Shown: positions 27,707-36,166 of the stretch, piece by piece
Position numbering within the stretch: the stretch's first letter is position 1
Layout of the letters: the number at the start of each line of letters is the position of its first letter
Assembly: GCF_013340935.1 (NCBI RefSeq)
Contig: NZ_WHOS01000007.1
Span: forward strand, 62,001 to 126,000
Source of the DNA: Azospirillum melinis
GTDB lineage: Bacteria > Pseudomonadota > Alphaproteobacteria > Azospirillales > Azospirillaceae
DNA: 64,000 bases
Direction of reading: 5' to 3'
Made by a program: the position numbers and the translations under genes
The notes under the pieces: model-generated
What the model saw: the letters and a program-made list of their open reading frames with translations, nothing else
The model's database searches: none
Told to the model about the DNA's origin: nothing

Positions 27707-28603
27707 TCAGAGGTCGACGTAATCGATCCGCCGCATCACCTGGGCGATGGACCGCGCGACCGCCGCCACCTTGGGATCGTTGAGGCCGGTTCGATAGCAG
27801 ATGAAAAGCCGTCCGTTCTCCACCGGGGGATTGGACGCCACCAGCTGGACCTGGCCCAGCGCAAGGAACCGCTGTGCCATCGGGATGGGAAGCAGCCCGG
27901 CGCCGACCCCGCCGGCCACCAGCTCGGCGATCACCGCAACGCTGGTGCAGGTGCTGAGCCGGCTGGGAAAGAGGCCCGCCGTCGCGAACCAGCCGCTGAT
28001 CTGCCGGTGCATGGCGGAAGGCGGAGGGTTGGAGAAGACCGGCTGCGACCACAGATCCCGCGGCGTCAGCGGGCCGGTCTGCCCCCAGGATTTTGGCACC
28101 ACCCAGCTCGTCGGCTGGGCGCCGAGCGGCTGGAGGTGGAGCTGCTCATCGCCGATCGGGTTGAGCAGGACCGCCACGTCCAGCGCGTCGCGCAACAGGG
28201 CGCTCTCCAGTGTGGTGCTGGTGGACACTACCCATTCCGGCTGAAGCGCTGGATGATCCTCTTGAAGCCCGGCCAGCAGCGGCGAGAGGCAGGTGACAGC
28301 GAAACCCTCGGCGAGGCCGACCCGGATTCGGCCGGCGACGGTGCGGGATTCATCCTGCCCGCCGATGGCCCGCAGCTCCGTCATGATCGCGGAGACCCGC
28401 GGCAGCAGCAGGCGCCCTTCCGGCGTGAGCCGCAGGCCGCGCCCCGTCCGCTCGAACACATCGCTTCCGAGCGCGTCCCGCAGATCCTTCAGGCGCAGCG
28501 ACAGGGTGGGCTGCGCCAGGTTGAGGTGCTCGGCCGCCCGCTGCGCCGAGCCCAGCTGCGCAGTCCAGAAAAAGGCCTCCAGCTGCGCGATGGTGATCCG
28601 CAT
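27707..28603 (-). CDS. LysR-family transcriptional regulator
   Basis: 298 residues from ATG 28603. Winged helix-turn-helix at 3-62 (LEAFFWTAQLGSAQRAAEHL, QPTLSLRLKDLRDALG) and a two-lobed effector domain after residue 90. Divergent from an MFS permease and an enolase-superfamily enzyme, the classical arrangement for a LysR protein controlling its neighbours in response to the transported acid. Direct repeats in the intergenic region are candidate operators. Confidence 0.92.
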   Translation of the reverse strand: MRITIAQLEAFFWTAQLGSAQRAAEHLNLAQPTLSLRLKDLRDALGSDVFERTGRGLRLTPEGRLLLPRVSAIMTELRAIGGQDESRTVAGRIRVGLAEGFAVTCLSPLLAGLQEDHPALQPEWVVSTSTTLESALLRDALDVAVLLNPIGDEQLHLQPLGAQPTSWVVPKSWGQTGPLTPRDLWSQPVFSNPPPSAMHRQISGWFATAGLFPSRLSTCTSVAVIAELVAGGVGAGLLPIPMAQRFLALGQVQLVASNPPVENGRLFICYRTGLNDPKVAAVARSIAQVMRRIDYVDL

Positions 28604-28616
28604 GTCGGCTGTTTCT

Positions 28617-28639
28617 AATATCAGTTTTCCCAATATCAG
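28617..28639. promoter_or_regulatory. direct repeats in the LysR/MFS intergenic region
   Basis: aatatcag occurs at 28617-28624 and again at 28632-28639, a 15-bp period, just upstream of the LysR start and about 105 bp before the MFS start. AT-rich and positioned for a LysR regulator; no exact family consensus is claimed. Confidence 0.4.
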
Positions 28640-28740
28640 ATGTTAAGGACATCCTATTTGATTATCAATGCCAATGAATGGACACTCTTGGACATCAAAA
28701 CAAAGCGTGGCGGAGTCCGCGCAATCCGGAGGAAACCAGG

Positions 28741-30075
28741 ATGAAAGAGCGATCCGACGTCATCGCCAAGGTGGGATGGCGAATCCTGCCGATTTTGATG
28801 GTCTGCTATTTCGCGGCATTTCTCGACCGGGTGAACATCGGCTTCGCCGCGTTGACCATGAACCAGGATCTGGGCTTCTCGGCGTCGGCCTTCGGTTTCG
28901 GTGCCGGCATCTTCTTCCTCGGCTATGTGCTGTGCGAGGTTCCCAGCAACCTGCTGCTCGTGCGCTACGGCGCGCGGCTGTGGATCGCCCGCATCCTGAT
29001 CACCTGGGGGCTGCTCTCGGCGGCGACCGCCCTGGTCTGGAGCCCCGGCAGCTTCTATCTGGTGCGCATCCTGCTGGGCGCCGCCGAGGCCGGCTTCTTT
29101 CCCGGCATGATCTTCTACATGACGCTGTGGTTCCCGCGGGAATACCGCGCCCGCATGTTCGGAACCTTCAACATCGCCGTTCCGCTGTCGTCGGTCATCG
29201 GTGCGCCGGTCTCCGGCCTGATCATCGAGCATCTGAACGGCTGGAACGGTCTGGCCGGCTGGCAGTGGATGTTCATCCTGGAGGCCATGCCCGCCATCGT
29301 CATGGGGGTCGTCGTCGCCCTCTTCCTGCCGTCCTCGCCGGAGAAGGCCGGCTTCCTGGACGAGGACGAGCGCCGCTGGCTGTCCTCCCGGCTGGAGGCC
29401 GAGCGCGCGGCGCAGGAGAAGACGGAACGCTTCACCGTCGGCCGCGCCGTCCGCGATCCCCGCGTCCTGCTGATGTGCCTGATCGCGGTCGGCCTCGTCA
29501 TGGGCACCACGGGCATCGCCATCTGGATGCCGCAGTTCGTCAAGGCCTTCGGCCTCAGCACCGTGCAGACCGGCTTCGTCGCCGCCATCCCCTCCGCCTT
29601 CATGGCGCTGGCCATGCTGCTGGTCGGCCGCCACGCCGACCGCACCGGCGAGCGGGTCTGGCACGCGGCCGGGCCGTTCCTGGTCAGCGCCGCCGGCTTC
29701 GTCCTCGCGGCGCTCAGCAGCGATCCGCTGATCGGGCTGGTCGGGCTGACCATCGGGGCGGCCGGCATCGGCGGCGCCTCGCCCAACATCTGGATCTTCC
29801 CGACCACCCTTCTGACCGGCACCGCGGCCGCAGCCGGCATCGCGCTGATCAACTCCGTCGGCAGCACCGGCGGCTTCTTCGGCCCCACCATCATCGGCTG
29901 GGTGCGGGACGCCACCGGCGGCTTCGCCGGCGCGCAGCTGGCCCTGGCCGGCGCCATGGCGCTGACAGCCTGTGCGATCCTGCTGCTCGGCCATCTGATG
30001 CGCGACATGATGCGCAGCGGCGTCGTGCCCGTGTCGCGTTCCGCCCAGGACAACGCACAGGAAAGCAAGGCATGA
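28741..30075 (+). CDS. MFS transporter, anion:cation symporter (phthalate/tartrate) type
   Basis: 444 residues from ATG 28741, preceded by GGAGGAAACC. Twelve hydrophobic segments; FAAFLDRVNIGFAAL in helix 1, RYGARLWIARILITWG and AEAGFFPGMIFYMTLWFP are signatures of the ACS family of MFS, which imports organic acids such as phthalate, tartrate, galactonate or 4-hydroxyphenylacetate. Stop overlaps the next gene's ATG. Likely LysR-controlled; exact acid unknown. Confidence 0.9.
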   Translation: MKERSDVIAKVGWRILPILMVCYFAAFLDRVNIGFAALTMNQDLGFSASAFGFGAGIFFLGYVLCEVPSNLLLVRYGARLWIARILITWGLLSAATALVWSPGSFYLVRILLGAAEAGFFPGMIFYMTLWFPREYRARMFGTFNIAVPLSSVIGAPVSGLIIEHLNGWNGLAGWQWMFILEAMPAIVMGVVVALFLPSSPEKAGFLDEDERRWLSSRLEAERAAQEKTERFTVGRAVRDPRVLLMCLIAVGLVMGTTGIAIWMPQFVKAFGLSTVQTGFVAAIPSAFMALAMLLVGRHADRTGERVWHAAGPFLVSAAGFVLAALSSDPLIGLVGLTIGAAGIGGASPNIWIFPTTLLTGTAAAAGIALINSVGSTGGFFGPTIIGWVRDATGGFAGAQLALAGAMALTACAILLLGHLMRDMMRSGVVPVSRSAQDNAQESKA

Positions 30076-31208
30076 GCATCGCCGCAGTCCGCCTTTACCA
30101 TCTGGTCGCCCCGTTGCCCGAAGTCATCGGCAACGCGCTGGTGTCCTTCGACCGCCGCGAGACCCTGTTCGTCGAGATCGTGGACCGCCACGGCCGGGCC
30201 GGCTGGGGCGAGGCCTGGCATACCCCTGCCGCCGACCGCGCAACCATCGCCGCGCGTCTGGGCCCCCGCCTTCTCGGGCAGGACCCCCAGCAGATCGGCC
30301 GGCTGTGGCAGGAGATGCGCGAGGCCGCCGGCGGCGCGATGGGAGCCGTCGCCGCCCTCGACATGGCGCTGCACGATCTTGCGGCGCGCCAGTGCGGCAT
30401 TCCGGTCAGCACGCTGCTGGGCGGCGCCCTGCGCGACCGGGTCGCCGCCTATGCCAGCGGCCCGTTCTTCAAGCCCGGCGGCCATCCCTACCGCGAGTTC
30501 GAACGCGAGGTGGAGGGCTATCTCCGGGCGGGGTTCAAGGCGGTCAAGCTGCGCAGCGGCTTCGCCCCGGCGGACGATGCGGCCATCGTCGACACCGTCC
30601 GGCGGATGATGGGGCCGGACGGCACGCTGATGCTGGATTTCAACCAGTCCTACGCGCCGCGGGCGGCACTGGCCGCCGTATCGAACATGCGGGAGGCCGG
30701 CCTGCTGTGGGTGGAGGAGCCCACCGTTCCCGGCGACCTGCAAGGATACCGCATGCTGTCCGGCCTGATGACGTCCGCACTGGCCGGCGGAGAGACCTTC
30801 ACGGAGGCCCGCGCCTTCCGGCCCTTCCTGGAGGCCGGCTGCATGGACGTGCTTCAACCGGACATCGCCGTCTGCGGCGGGCTGACTGGCGTCGGGCGGG
30901 TTGCGGTTCTGGCGGAGCTGTACGACCGGCCGGTCGTTCCCCATGTCTGGGGCGGCATCGTGAATTTCCAGGCGGCCCTGCATCTGACCGCGACCCTGCC
31001 CGCGCTGCGCAGCGGCGGCGCTTCCGGAGGTTATCCGTTCCTCGAATTCGATGCCGGCCCCAACCCCCTGCTGGACCTCTGCGGCCGTCCCGCCGTCAAC
31101 GGCGACGGGACCGTCACGGTGCCGGACGGACCGGGCTTCGGCATCGATCTGAACGCCGACATGCTGTCACCCTTCGTCGTCGCCCGGCAGGACGTGACGG
31201 CACGGTAA
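30072..31208 (+). CDS. mandelate racemase/muconate-lactonizing-family enzyme (probable acid-sugar dehydratase)
   Basis: 378 residues, enolase superfamily. Metal ligands are D189 (LDFNQ), E215 (VEEPTVPGD) and E241 (GGETFTEA); general bases are K159-x-R161 and the D264/H291 dyad (QPDIAVCGG, PHVWGG). The His-Asp dyad puts it in the mandelate racemase subgroup, whose members racemise or dehydrate 2-hydroxy acids and sugar acids. K-x-R rather than K-x-K points away from mandelate. Operon with an organic-acid MFS permease (4-bp overlap) fits uptake then dehydration. Confidence 0.87.
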   Translation: MSIAAVRLYHLVAPLPEVIGNALVSFDRRETLFVEIVDRHGRAGWGEAWHTPAADRATIAARLGPRLLGQDPQQIGRLWQEMREAAGGAMGAVAALDMALHDLAARQCGIPVSTLLGGALRDRVAAYASGPFFKPGGHPYREFEREVEGYLRAGFKAVKLRSGFAPADDAAIVDTVRRMMGPDGTLMLDFNQSYAPRAALAAVSNMREAGLLWVEEPTVPGDLQGYRMLSGLMTSALAGGETFTEARAFRPFLEAGCMDVLQPDIAVCGGLTGVGRVAVLAELYDRPVVPHVWGGIVNFQAALHLTATLPALRSGGASGGYPFLEFDAGPNPLLDLCGRPAVNGDGTVTVPDGPGFGIDLNADMLSPFVVARQDVTAR

Positions 31209-31214
31209 CCCACC

Positions 31215-31248
31215 GGGACCATGCCGGCGACCACGCCGGCACGGTCCC
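31215..31248. terminator. bidirectional hairpin between convergent genes
   Basis: gggaccatgccgg (31215-31227) and ccggcacggtccc (31236-31248) form a 13-bp stem with one mismatch and an 8-base loop. It sits exactly between the enolase-family stop (31208) and the receiver gene stop (31250). Only TT follows on the plus strand. Confidence 0.55.
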
Positions 31249-31249
31249 T

Positions 31250-31759
31250 TCACGGACCGCTCATGGCGGCAGCCGGACGGTTGCCCGCTCCGCTGACGTC
31301 AGAGCGCCGCACCGGGACGAAGGCAAGCTTCTGACGATACGGAAGCCGGTTCAATCCGCACCAGAACCGGTCGATTGCCCGCACGGCTTGCACCAGCTCG
31401 GAAAACGCCTCCGGCTTCACGACATAGGCATTGGCCCCGGCCGCGTAGCACAGACCGACATCCTCCCGGTTCCGCGCAGCCGAGAACACCACCACCGGGA
31501 TCGGCCGGGTGTCCGGAGCCGCCGCCTTGATCCGGCGCAGCCCCTCCATCCCGCCAAGCGCCGGCAGGGCAAATACAACGACGGCGGGATGCAGCGGGGC
31601 GGCCGACGCCAGCGGCGGGGACAGCAGCCGGAGCGCCTCCTCCCCATCCCGGGCCACCACCGGGACGTGGCCAAGCCCCGCCTCCCGGCAGGCCTCCAGA
31701 AACAGGTCGCGGTTTCCGGCATCGCCCTCCACCAGCAGGATAGGCTTGCGGTTCATCAT
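31250..31759 (-). CDS. atypical stand-alone receiver domain protein (no phosphoacceptor Asp)
   Basis: 169 residues from ATG 31759. Rcp1-like CheY fold: ILLVEGD at the start, VVVFSAARNREDV, and the conserved Lys in VVKPEAFSELV. The strand where the phosphorylated Asp should sit reads VVVFALPALGGMEG and contains no Asp, and the acidic pair is E-G-D. It is therefore probably a pseudo-receiver that works without phosphorylation. A 50-residue basic/Ala tail follows. Last of four receiver genes on this strand. Confidence 0.75.
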   Translation of the reverse strand: MMNRKPILLVEGDAGNRDLFLEACREAGLGHVPVVARDGEEALRLLSPPLASAAPLHPAVVVFALPALGGMEGLRRIKAAAPDTRPIPVVVFSAARNREDVGLCYAAGANAYVVKPEAFSELVQAVRAIDRFWCGLNRLPYRQKLAFVPVRRSDVSGAGNRPAAAMSGP

Positions 31760-31826
31760 TGGATTACCGGTTCTGAGATGGCGCACGAAGGCCTGTCCGG
31801 TCGGCGGCGACCGGCAATGCGGCGTG

Positions 31827-32234
31827 TCAGTTCGGGCAATGCTCGGCAAACGCCCGGATGATCGTTGACTCGCCATAGGGTTTGGCGATCATCGGACGGT
31901 GGCGGTGTGCCGGGGGAAGCGCATCCACACCGTAACTGGTGGTGAAGAGGAAGGGCGTGCCAGCCGCCGCCAGACGGTCCGCCACCGGATCGATCGACTC
32001 GCCCCGCAGCCTGACGTCCAAAAACGCCATGTCGACGCGGTGTCCTTGAATCGTCGTCAACGCCTTTCCGATTGAGCCGACCGGATCGAGGCAGGTGGCA
32101 CCGTGGTCGGTGAGCAGATCCTCCAGCTCCATCGCGATCAGGATTTCATCCTCGACGATCAGGACCGTGAGGCCGGCCAAGGACCGTTCGGCCCGAGCCG
32201 CTTCCCATCCTGCCCTTTCGACTGGAACTGCCAT
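31827..32234 (-). CDS. stand-alone response-regulator receiver
   Basis: 135 residues from ATG 32234 (GCGGGACT just upstream); an open frame to 32483 overlaps the next receiver. VLIVEDE acidic pocket, phosphoacceptor D73 in MAFLDVRLRGE, switch Thr in FLFTTSYG, Lys in IAKPYGES. No output domain. It closely resembles the receiver at 32844-33269 (shared LRGE.IDPVADRL, AHRHRP), so the two are paralogues. Partner kinase not in the window. Confidence 0.85.
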   Translation of the reverse strand: MAVPVERAGWEAARAERSLAGLTVLIVEDEILIAMELEDLLTDHGATCLDPVGSIGKALTTIQGHRVDMAFLDVRLRGESIDPVADRLAAAGTPFLFTTSYGVDALPPAHRHRPMIAKPYGESTIIRAFAEHCPN

Positions 32235-32460
32235 AGTCCCGCGAGCCGAGCGAAATAAAGTGTGACGCATGGTTCGGATCGCCCGCTCTGTGCCCGGTTC
32301 CCCAGCGTATCGCCGGTCCTCCATAACAGGCCCGGCGGCAATACCGGTCAATTCACGCATACAGAATATCCGCAAACAGGCCGGATGGATGCGATGCCTA
32401 CGCCGAAAGGGCGAACTACCGGCAGCAGACGGCCCGTTGCGGGCCGTCACGGAGCCGGAA

Positions 32461-32838
32461 TCAGGAAGCGGAGCCGGCTTCACCGGACAACAGCGCGGTG
32501 ATGGTCGGCGCCATCGCGGCCAAGTCGTAAGGTTTACGCATGACCACCAGCCGCCCCGGTTCCGGCCGTGGAAGATGCTCGCTGAACCCGCTCACCACGA
32601 TGACCGGCAGATCCGGACGCCGCTCCCGGATGGCTCGGATCAGAGCCGCGCCATCCATCACCGGCATGCGCATGTCGGTGATCAGGATGTCGGCCGGATC
32701 GTCGGTGTCGGCCTCGACCGCTTCCACACCGTTGCAGGCGACCGTGACCCGGTATCCCTCGGACTCCAGGATGAAGGCCATGGTCAAGGCAACCAGACTC
32801 TCGTCCTCGGCGATCAGGACATGGGGAATGCCGCTCAT
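32461..32838 (-). CDS. stand-alone response-regulator receiver
   Basis: 125 residues, CheY-like. EDES acidic pair at 11-12, phosphoacceptor D55 in LITDMRMPVMDG, Ser switch in VIVVSGFSE, Lys in VMRKPYD. No output domain. Different subfamily from its two flanking paralogues. Starts 5 bp after the stop of the upstream receiver, so the two are cotranscribed. Confidence 0.87.
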   Translation of the reverse strand: MSGIPHVLIAEDESLVALTMAFILESEGYRVTVACNGVEAVEADTDDPADILITDMRMPVMDGAALIRAIRERRPDLPVIVVSGFSEHLPRPEPGRLVVMRKPYDLAAMAPTITALLSGEAGSAS

Positions 32839-32843
32839 CCGGC

Positions 32844-33269
32844 TTACCCAACCGTCTGCGGACGATGGTGCAGCAGAGCGGTGATGATCTCGGCATCGCT
32901 GTAAGGCTTGGCGATCACCGGGCGATGACGATGCGCCTTGGGACGGGCTTCTTCGCCATAGCCGGTGGTGAAGAGGAAGGGGACCCCCGTGGCAGACAAG
33001 CGGTCGGCCACCGGATCGATCCGCTCCCCACGCAGGTTGATGTCGACCAGCGCAATGTCGAAGCGGTGCATCGCAATCATTTCCAACGCACTGCCGATCG
33101 ATCCGATCGGGCCAATGCAGACTGCGCCGTTGTCGGTCAGGACATCTTCCAGACTCAACGCAATCAAAGGCTCATCCTCAATGATGAGAACGGTGAGGCC
33201 GGACAAGGGGGAGACGTTCAAAACGCGGGTTCGCTTATAAAAATTGTGGGCACTTTTCAACGCTTTCAA
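32844..33269 (-). CDS. stand-alone response-regulator receiver (TTG start)
   Basis: Up to 141 residues; the only upstream starts are TTG at 33269 or an internal TTG about 15 codons later, so the true N-terminus is uncertain. VLIIEDEPLIALSLED, phosphoacceptor D76 in IALVDINLRGE, FLFTTGYG and VIAKPYSD are intact. Paralogue of the 31827-32234 receiver. First gene of the four-receiver group. Confidence 0.82.
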   Translation of the reverse strand: MKALKSAHNFYKRTRVLNVSPLSGLTVLIIEDEPLIALSLEDVLTDNGAVCIGPIGSIGSALEMIAMHRFDIALVDINLRGERIDPVADRLSATGVPFLFTTGYGEEARPKAHRHRPVIAKPYSDAEIITALLHHRPQTVG

Positions 33270-33643
33270 AGATTCGGAGACGCTTTGTTGAGAACAATTC
33301 TCATTAGCGCTGCTTGTTTCTTACTGAGCGCCAAGACTTTCATATAGCGGCTACAAAATACGTCACTGTCAATTGGTGCATTGTGCATAGCGGGTTGAAT
33401 GATTGGATATCCATCGCCACAGCCACTCCGTTGCAAAGCAAAAGTCAGCAATTATAGGAAATAAATATATATTTCCTGCAAAATCATGGCTTCTGAATTG
33501 ATGTCATCCTTGCCCAGATGGTCACCGGCAGCACCGCCAGCAGGTTCCGATTCATGCCCGATAAGAAACCGATGCCTGCGCCGGCAGCCGGAGACGGCCA
33601 GAAGGGCGGTTGCTCGGGCAGGCTGGTTCCGACGGAGGTACAT
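33270..33643. other. AT-rich intergenic stretch with inverted repeat
   Basis: 374 bp without a supported gene, AT-rich from 33270 to 33480. It contains aggaaata-N6-tatttcct (33456-33477), a perfect 8-bp inverted repeat. It lies downstream of the DszC-like operon and upstream of the receiver group on the minus strand, so it may hold the receivers' promoter and an operator. Confidence 0.5.
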
Positions 33644-34900
33644 TCAGAAGAAGGCCGCGGTCGGCAATGGGGTACCGTTGACCACATGGTCGCCGACCGC
33701 CCGCGCCTTGTAGGCGTTCGGATTGTGTGACGAGAGGGTGCGGATGTTCCGCCAGTGGCGGTCCAGCCGCTTGCTGGCCCGGATGGCGGAGGCGCCGCCG
33801 ACCTCGAACAGGCGGGTCGCCGCATCGAGCGCCAGCTCGTCCACCATCACCTTCGACTTCGCGGTGCGCAGTGCCGCTTCGACGAAGAGCGCCTGATCCG
33901 GAGGACCCGCGACGGCGGAGCGGAAGGCGGCGTCCAGCGCATCGACCGCCCTCAGCACCGCGGCCTCGGCGACATAGGCGGCGCTCGACAGCCGGCCGAC
34001 GACCTGCTGCAACAGCGGGTCGTCGGCCGGACGGGCCGTGACGGCGTGGTAGTAGTTGCGCTCGCGCCCCGCCACCAGTGCCGCGGCATCCGCCACCACG
34101 GCGCGCAGGATGCCGGCGACGATGGCGGTCAGGTAGAGCTGCGCGAAGGTTGCCCGGAACGGCAGCCGCACATCCTCGTCAGCACCGAACAGCACGTCGT
34201 CCCGCGACACCGGCACCCGTGACAGGACCGTCGTGCCGCTGGCGGTCAGACGCTGGCCGATGCCGTCCCAATCGTCGTCGACGGTCACCCCGTCACCGCG
34301 GGTCGGCACGAAGGCCGACGCCGTCCTGCCGTCCGGCGTCCGCGCATTCACCAGGATGAAGTCGGAATAGAAGTTGCCGGTGCTGTAGTATTTCCGTCCA
34401 TTCAGCACGTAGCCGGTCCCGGACGGTTCCAGGCGGGTGTCGCCGTCGTTCAGGCCGATGTTCTGGATGCCGAGTTCGCTGACGCCGAGGCCGATGATGC
34501 GGCCGTCGCGCACATGGTCGAGCCAGCGCGCGTATTTCGGATTGTCCGCGGTGCGCAGCGCCTTCTCCACGAAGGCGAAATGGTTGCGCAAGATATGGGG
34601 GATGTTGGAATCGGCCTCGGCAAGGTCGAGCACCAGTTCGAACAGCTCGATCAGCGATGCCCCGCCGCCGCCGTCCTGCCGCGGCAGCCGGAAGGCGCCG
34701 AGACGGGCCGCGCGCAGCAGGTCGATCGCCTCGCCGGCCCTCGCCTCGCCGCGGTCGCGGGCCTCGGCCCCCGCAGCGATGGCCTCGACCAGTCGGCGCA
34801 GCGCGGGCGAGCCGGGTCCGGGGACCTCTGCCTGGTCAATCGCGGCCTCGCCGATCCCGGGCTCGCCGTGGCGCGAGCCGGTCCTGTCGATAACGGTCAT
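33644..34900 (-). CDS. acyl-CoA-dehydrogenase-fold flavin monooxygenase (SfnB/DszC-like)
   Basis: 418 residues from ATG 34900 (GGAG 9 bases upstream). LVLDLAEADSNIPHILRNHF, GLGVSELGIQN, GRKYYSTGNFYSD, VDDDWDGIGQRLTASGTT and a late LDRHWRNIRTLSSHNP are the pattern of DszC, SfnB and related group D monooxygenases. They use reduced flavin to oxidise S or N atoms (dibenzothiophene, dimethyl sulfone pathway) rather than dehydrogenate acyl-CoA. Second of two such genes in tandem, after an OppA-like binding protein. Confidence 0.85.
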   Translation of the reverse strand: MTVIDRTGSRHGEPGIGEAAIDQAEVPGPGSPALRRLVEAIAAGAEARDRGEARAGEAIDLLRAARLGAFRLPRQDGGGGASLIELFELVLDLAEADSNIPHILRNHFAFVEKALRTADNPKYARWLDHVRDGRIIGLGVSELGIQNIGLNDGDTRLEPSGTGYVLNGRKYYSTGNFYSDFILVNARTPDGRTASAFVPTRGDGVTVDDDWDGIGQRLTASGTTVLSRVPVSRDDVLFGADEDVRLPFRATFAQLYLTAIVAGILRAVVADAAALVAGRERNYYHAVTARPADDPLLQQVVGRLSSAAYVAEAAVLRAVDALDAAFRSAVAGPPDQALFVEAALRTAKSKVMVDELALDAATRLFEVGGASAIRASKRLDRHWRNIRTLSSHNPNAYKARAVGDHVVNGTPLPTAAFF

Positions 34901-34945
34901 TGTCGTCTCCACTCTGTCGCTTTCATTCTGTCGGCCCGGTGCGGG

Positions 34946-36166
34946 TCAGATCTTGGTGTTGATCGGAGGCAGCGCGCCGGTGAGGTAGAAGTTGCCGATT
35001 GCCTTGGCCTTGTAGGCCACCGGATCGTGGGTGGTATGGGTGCGCGCATTGCGCCAGTGGCGGTCGAGGTTGAGCGTCCGCGGGGTGGCGGATGCCCCGC
35101 CGATCCGGTAAAGCATCTCGCTCACCTTCACCGACGCCTCGCTGGCGGCGAACTTCGCCTCGGCGACGGCGACCGAAGCCTCGCCGAGCGGCCGGTCGGC
35201 GGGGCCGTCGCGGTGGAACAGGCGGACCGCCTCGTCCAGAACCGTTGCGGCGCGCCCGACCAGCGCCTCGGCACCATGGGCCAGGACCGCCATCTCGCCG
35301 ACGGTGTACTGGACGTAAGGGTCCTCGACCGCGCGCCCGACCCCGGCCTCGGGCAGCGGACGAGCATGGGTCCGCCCGTAGGCGACGGCGTCCTCCAGCG
35401 CCGCCAGCGCAATCCCGGTGTCGAGGGCCGAATGCAGAAGCTGGGCGAAGGCGCCTTCGTAGGTGCGGCGGCGGCCGTAATCGGGAATCGGCATGACCTC
35501 GTCCTCGTCGAGCCGGACATTCTCGAAGATCATGGTGCCGCTCGCCGTCGTGCGCTGCCCCATCCCGTCCCAATCGTCGATGACGGTGACGCCCGCGCGG
35601 TCGACCGGAACCACCGCCGCCGCCCGGCCGCCCTCCAGCAGAGCGGTGACCAGGGTGAATTCGGCGAACAGGCTGCCGGTCGTGTAGTATTTGCGCCCGT
35701 CGAGCCGGTAGCCGCCGTCATCCCGGCCCGATTCCCGGCCTGTATCCCGAACGATCCGTGTCGCCATGTCGCCGATGCGGGTGCCGCCACGCTCCGCCGC
35801 CGCGTTGCCGTTGAGCCGGCGGCCGTCCAGCAGCAGGCCGAAATAGCGCCGCTTCTGCGCTTCGCTGCCGTAGATGCGGATCTTCTCGACGTTGGGAAAG
35901 GTCGCGGCGGCGGACTGCGCGATGTTCGGATCGCCCTTCGACAGGTTGAGGACGATCCGGGCGAACTCGCCCATGCTCACCTCCGGCCCGCCATAGGCGG
36001 CCGGCACGCGGGCCGCCAGCAAGCCGCTGCGCGCAAGCTCGGAGATTTCCTCGAACGGCATCCGGCGTTCGAGGTCGCGGGCAGCGGCGCCCGTGGCGAA
36101 GCGCCGGCCGAATTCGGCCGACAGTTCGACGAGCGCGGCGCGGTCGCGTACGGGAGGGCCGCTCAT
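34946..36166 (-). CDS. acyl-CoA-dehydrogenase-fold flavin monooxygenase (SfnB/DszC-like)
   Basis: 406 residues from ATG 36166, whose ATGA overlaps the stop of the upstream binding protein. FARIVLNLSKGDPNIAQSAA, LDGRKYYTTGSLFAEF, IDDWDGMGQRTTASGTM and LDRHWRNARTHTTHDP mark the same DszC/SfnB group as the next gene, with which it shares architecture though not close identity. Probably a reduced-flavin-dependent S- or N-oxygenase acting with the monooxygenase at the operon head. Confidence 0.85.
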   Translation of the reverse strand: MSGPPVRDRAALVELSAEFGRRFATGAAARDLERRMPFEEISELARSGLLAARVPAAYGGPEVSMGEFARIVLNLSKGDPNIAQSAAATFPNVEKIRIYGSEAQKRRYFGLLLDGRRLNGNAAAERGGTRIGDMATRIVRDTGRESGRDDGGYRLDGRKYYTTGSLFAEFTLVTALLEGGRAAAVVPVDRAGVTVIDDWDGMGQRTTASGTMIFENVRLDEDEVMPIPDYGRRRTYEGAFAQLLHSALDTGIALAALEDAVAYGRTHARPLPEAGVGRAVEDPYVQYTVGEMAVLAHGAEALVGRAATVLDEAVRLFHRDGPADRPLGEASVAVAEAKFAASEASVKVSEMLYRIGGASATPRTLNLDRHWRNARTHTTHDPVAYKAKAIGNFYLTGALPPINTKI

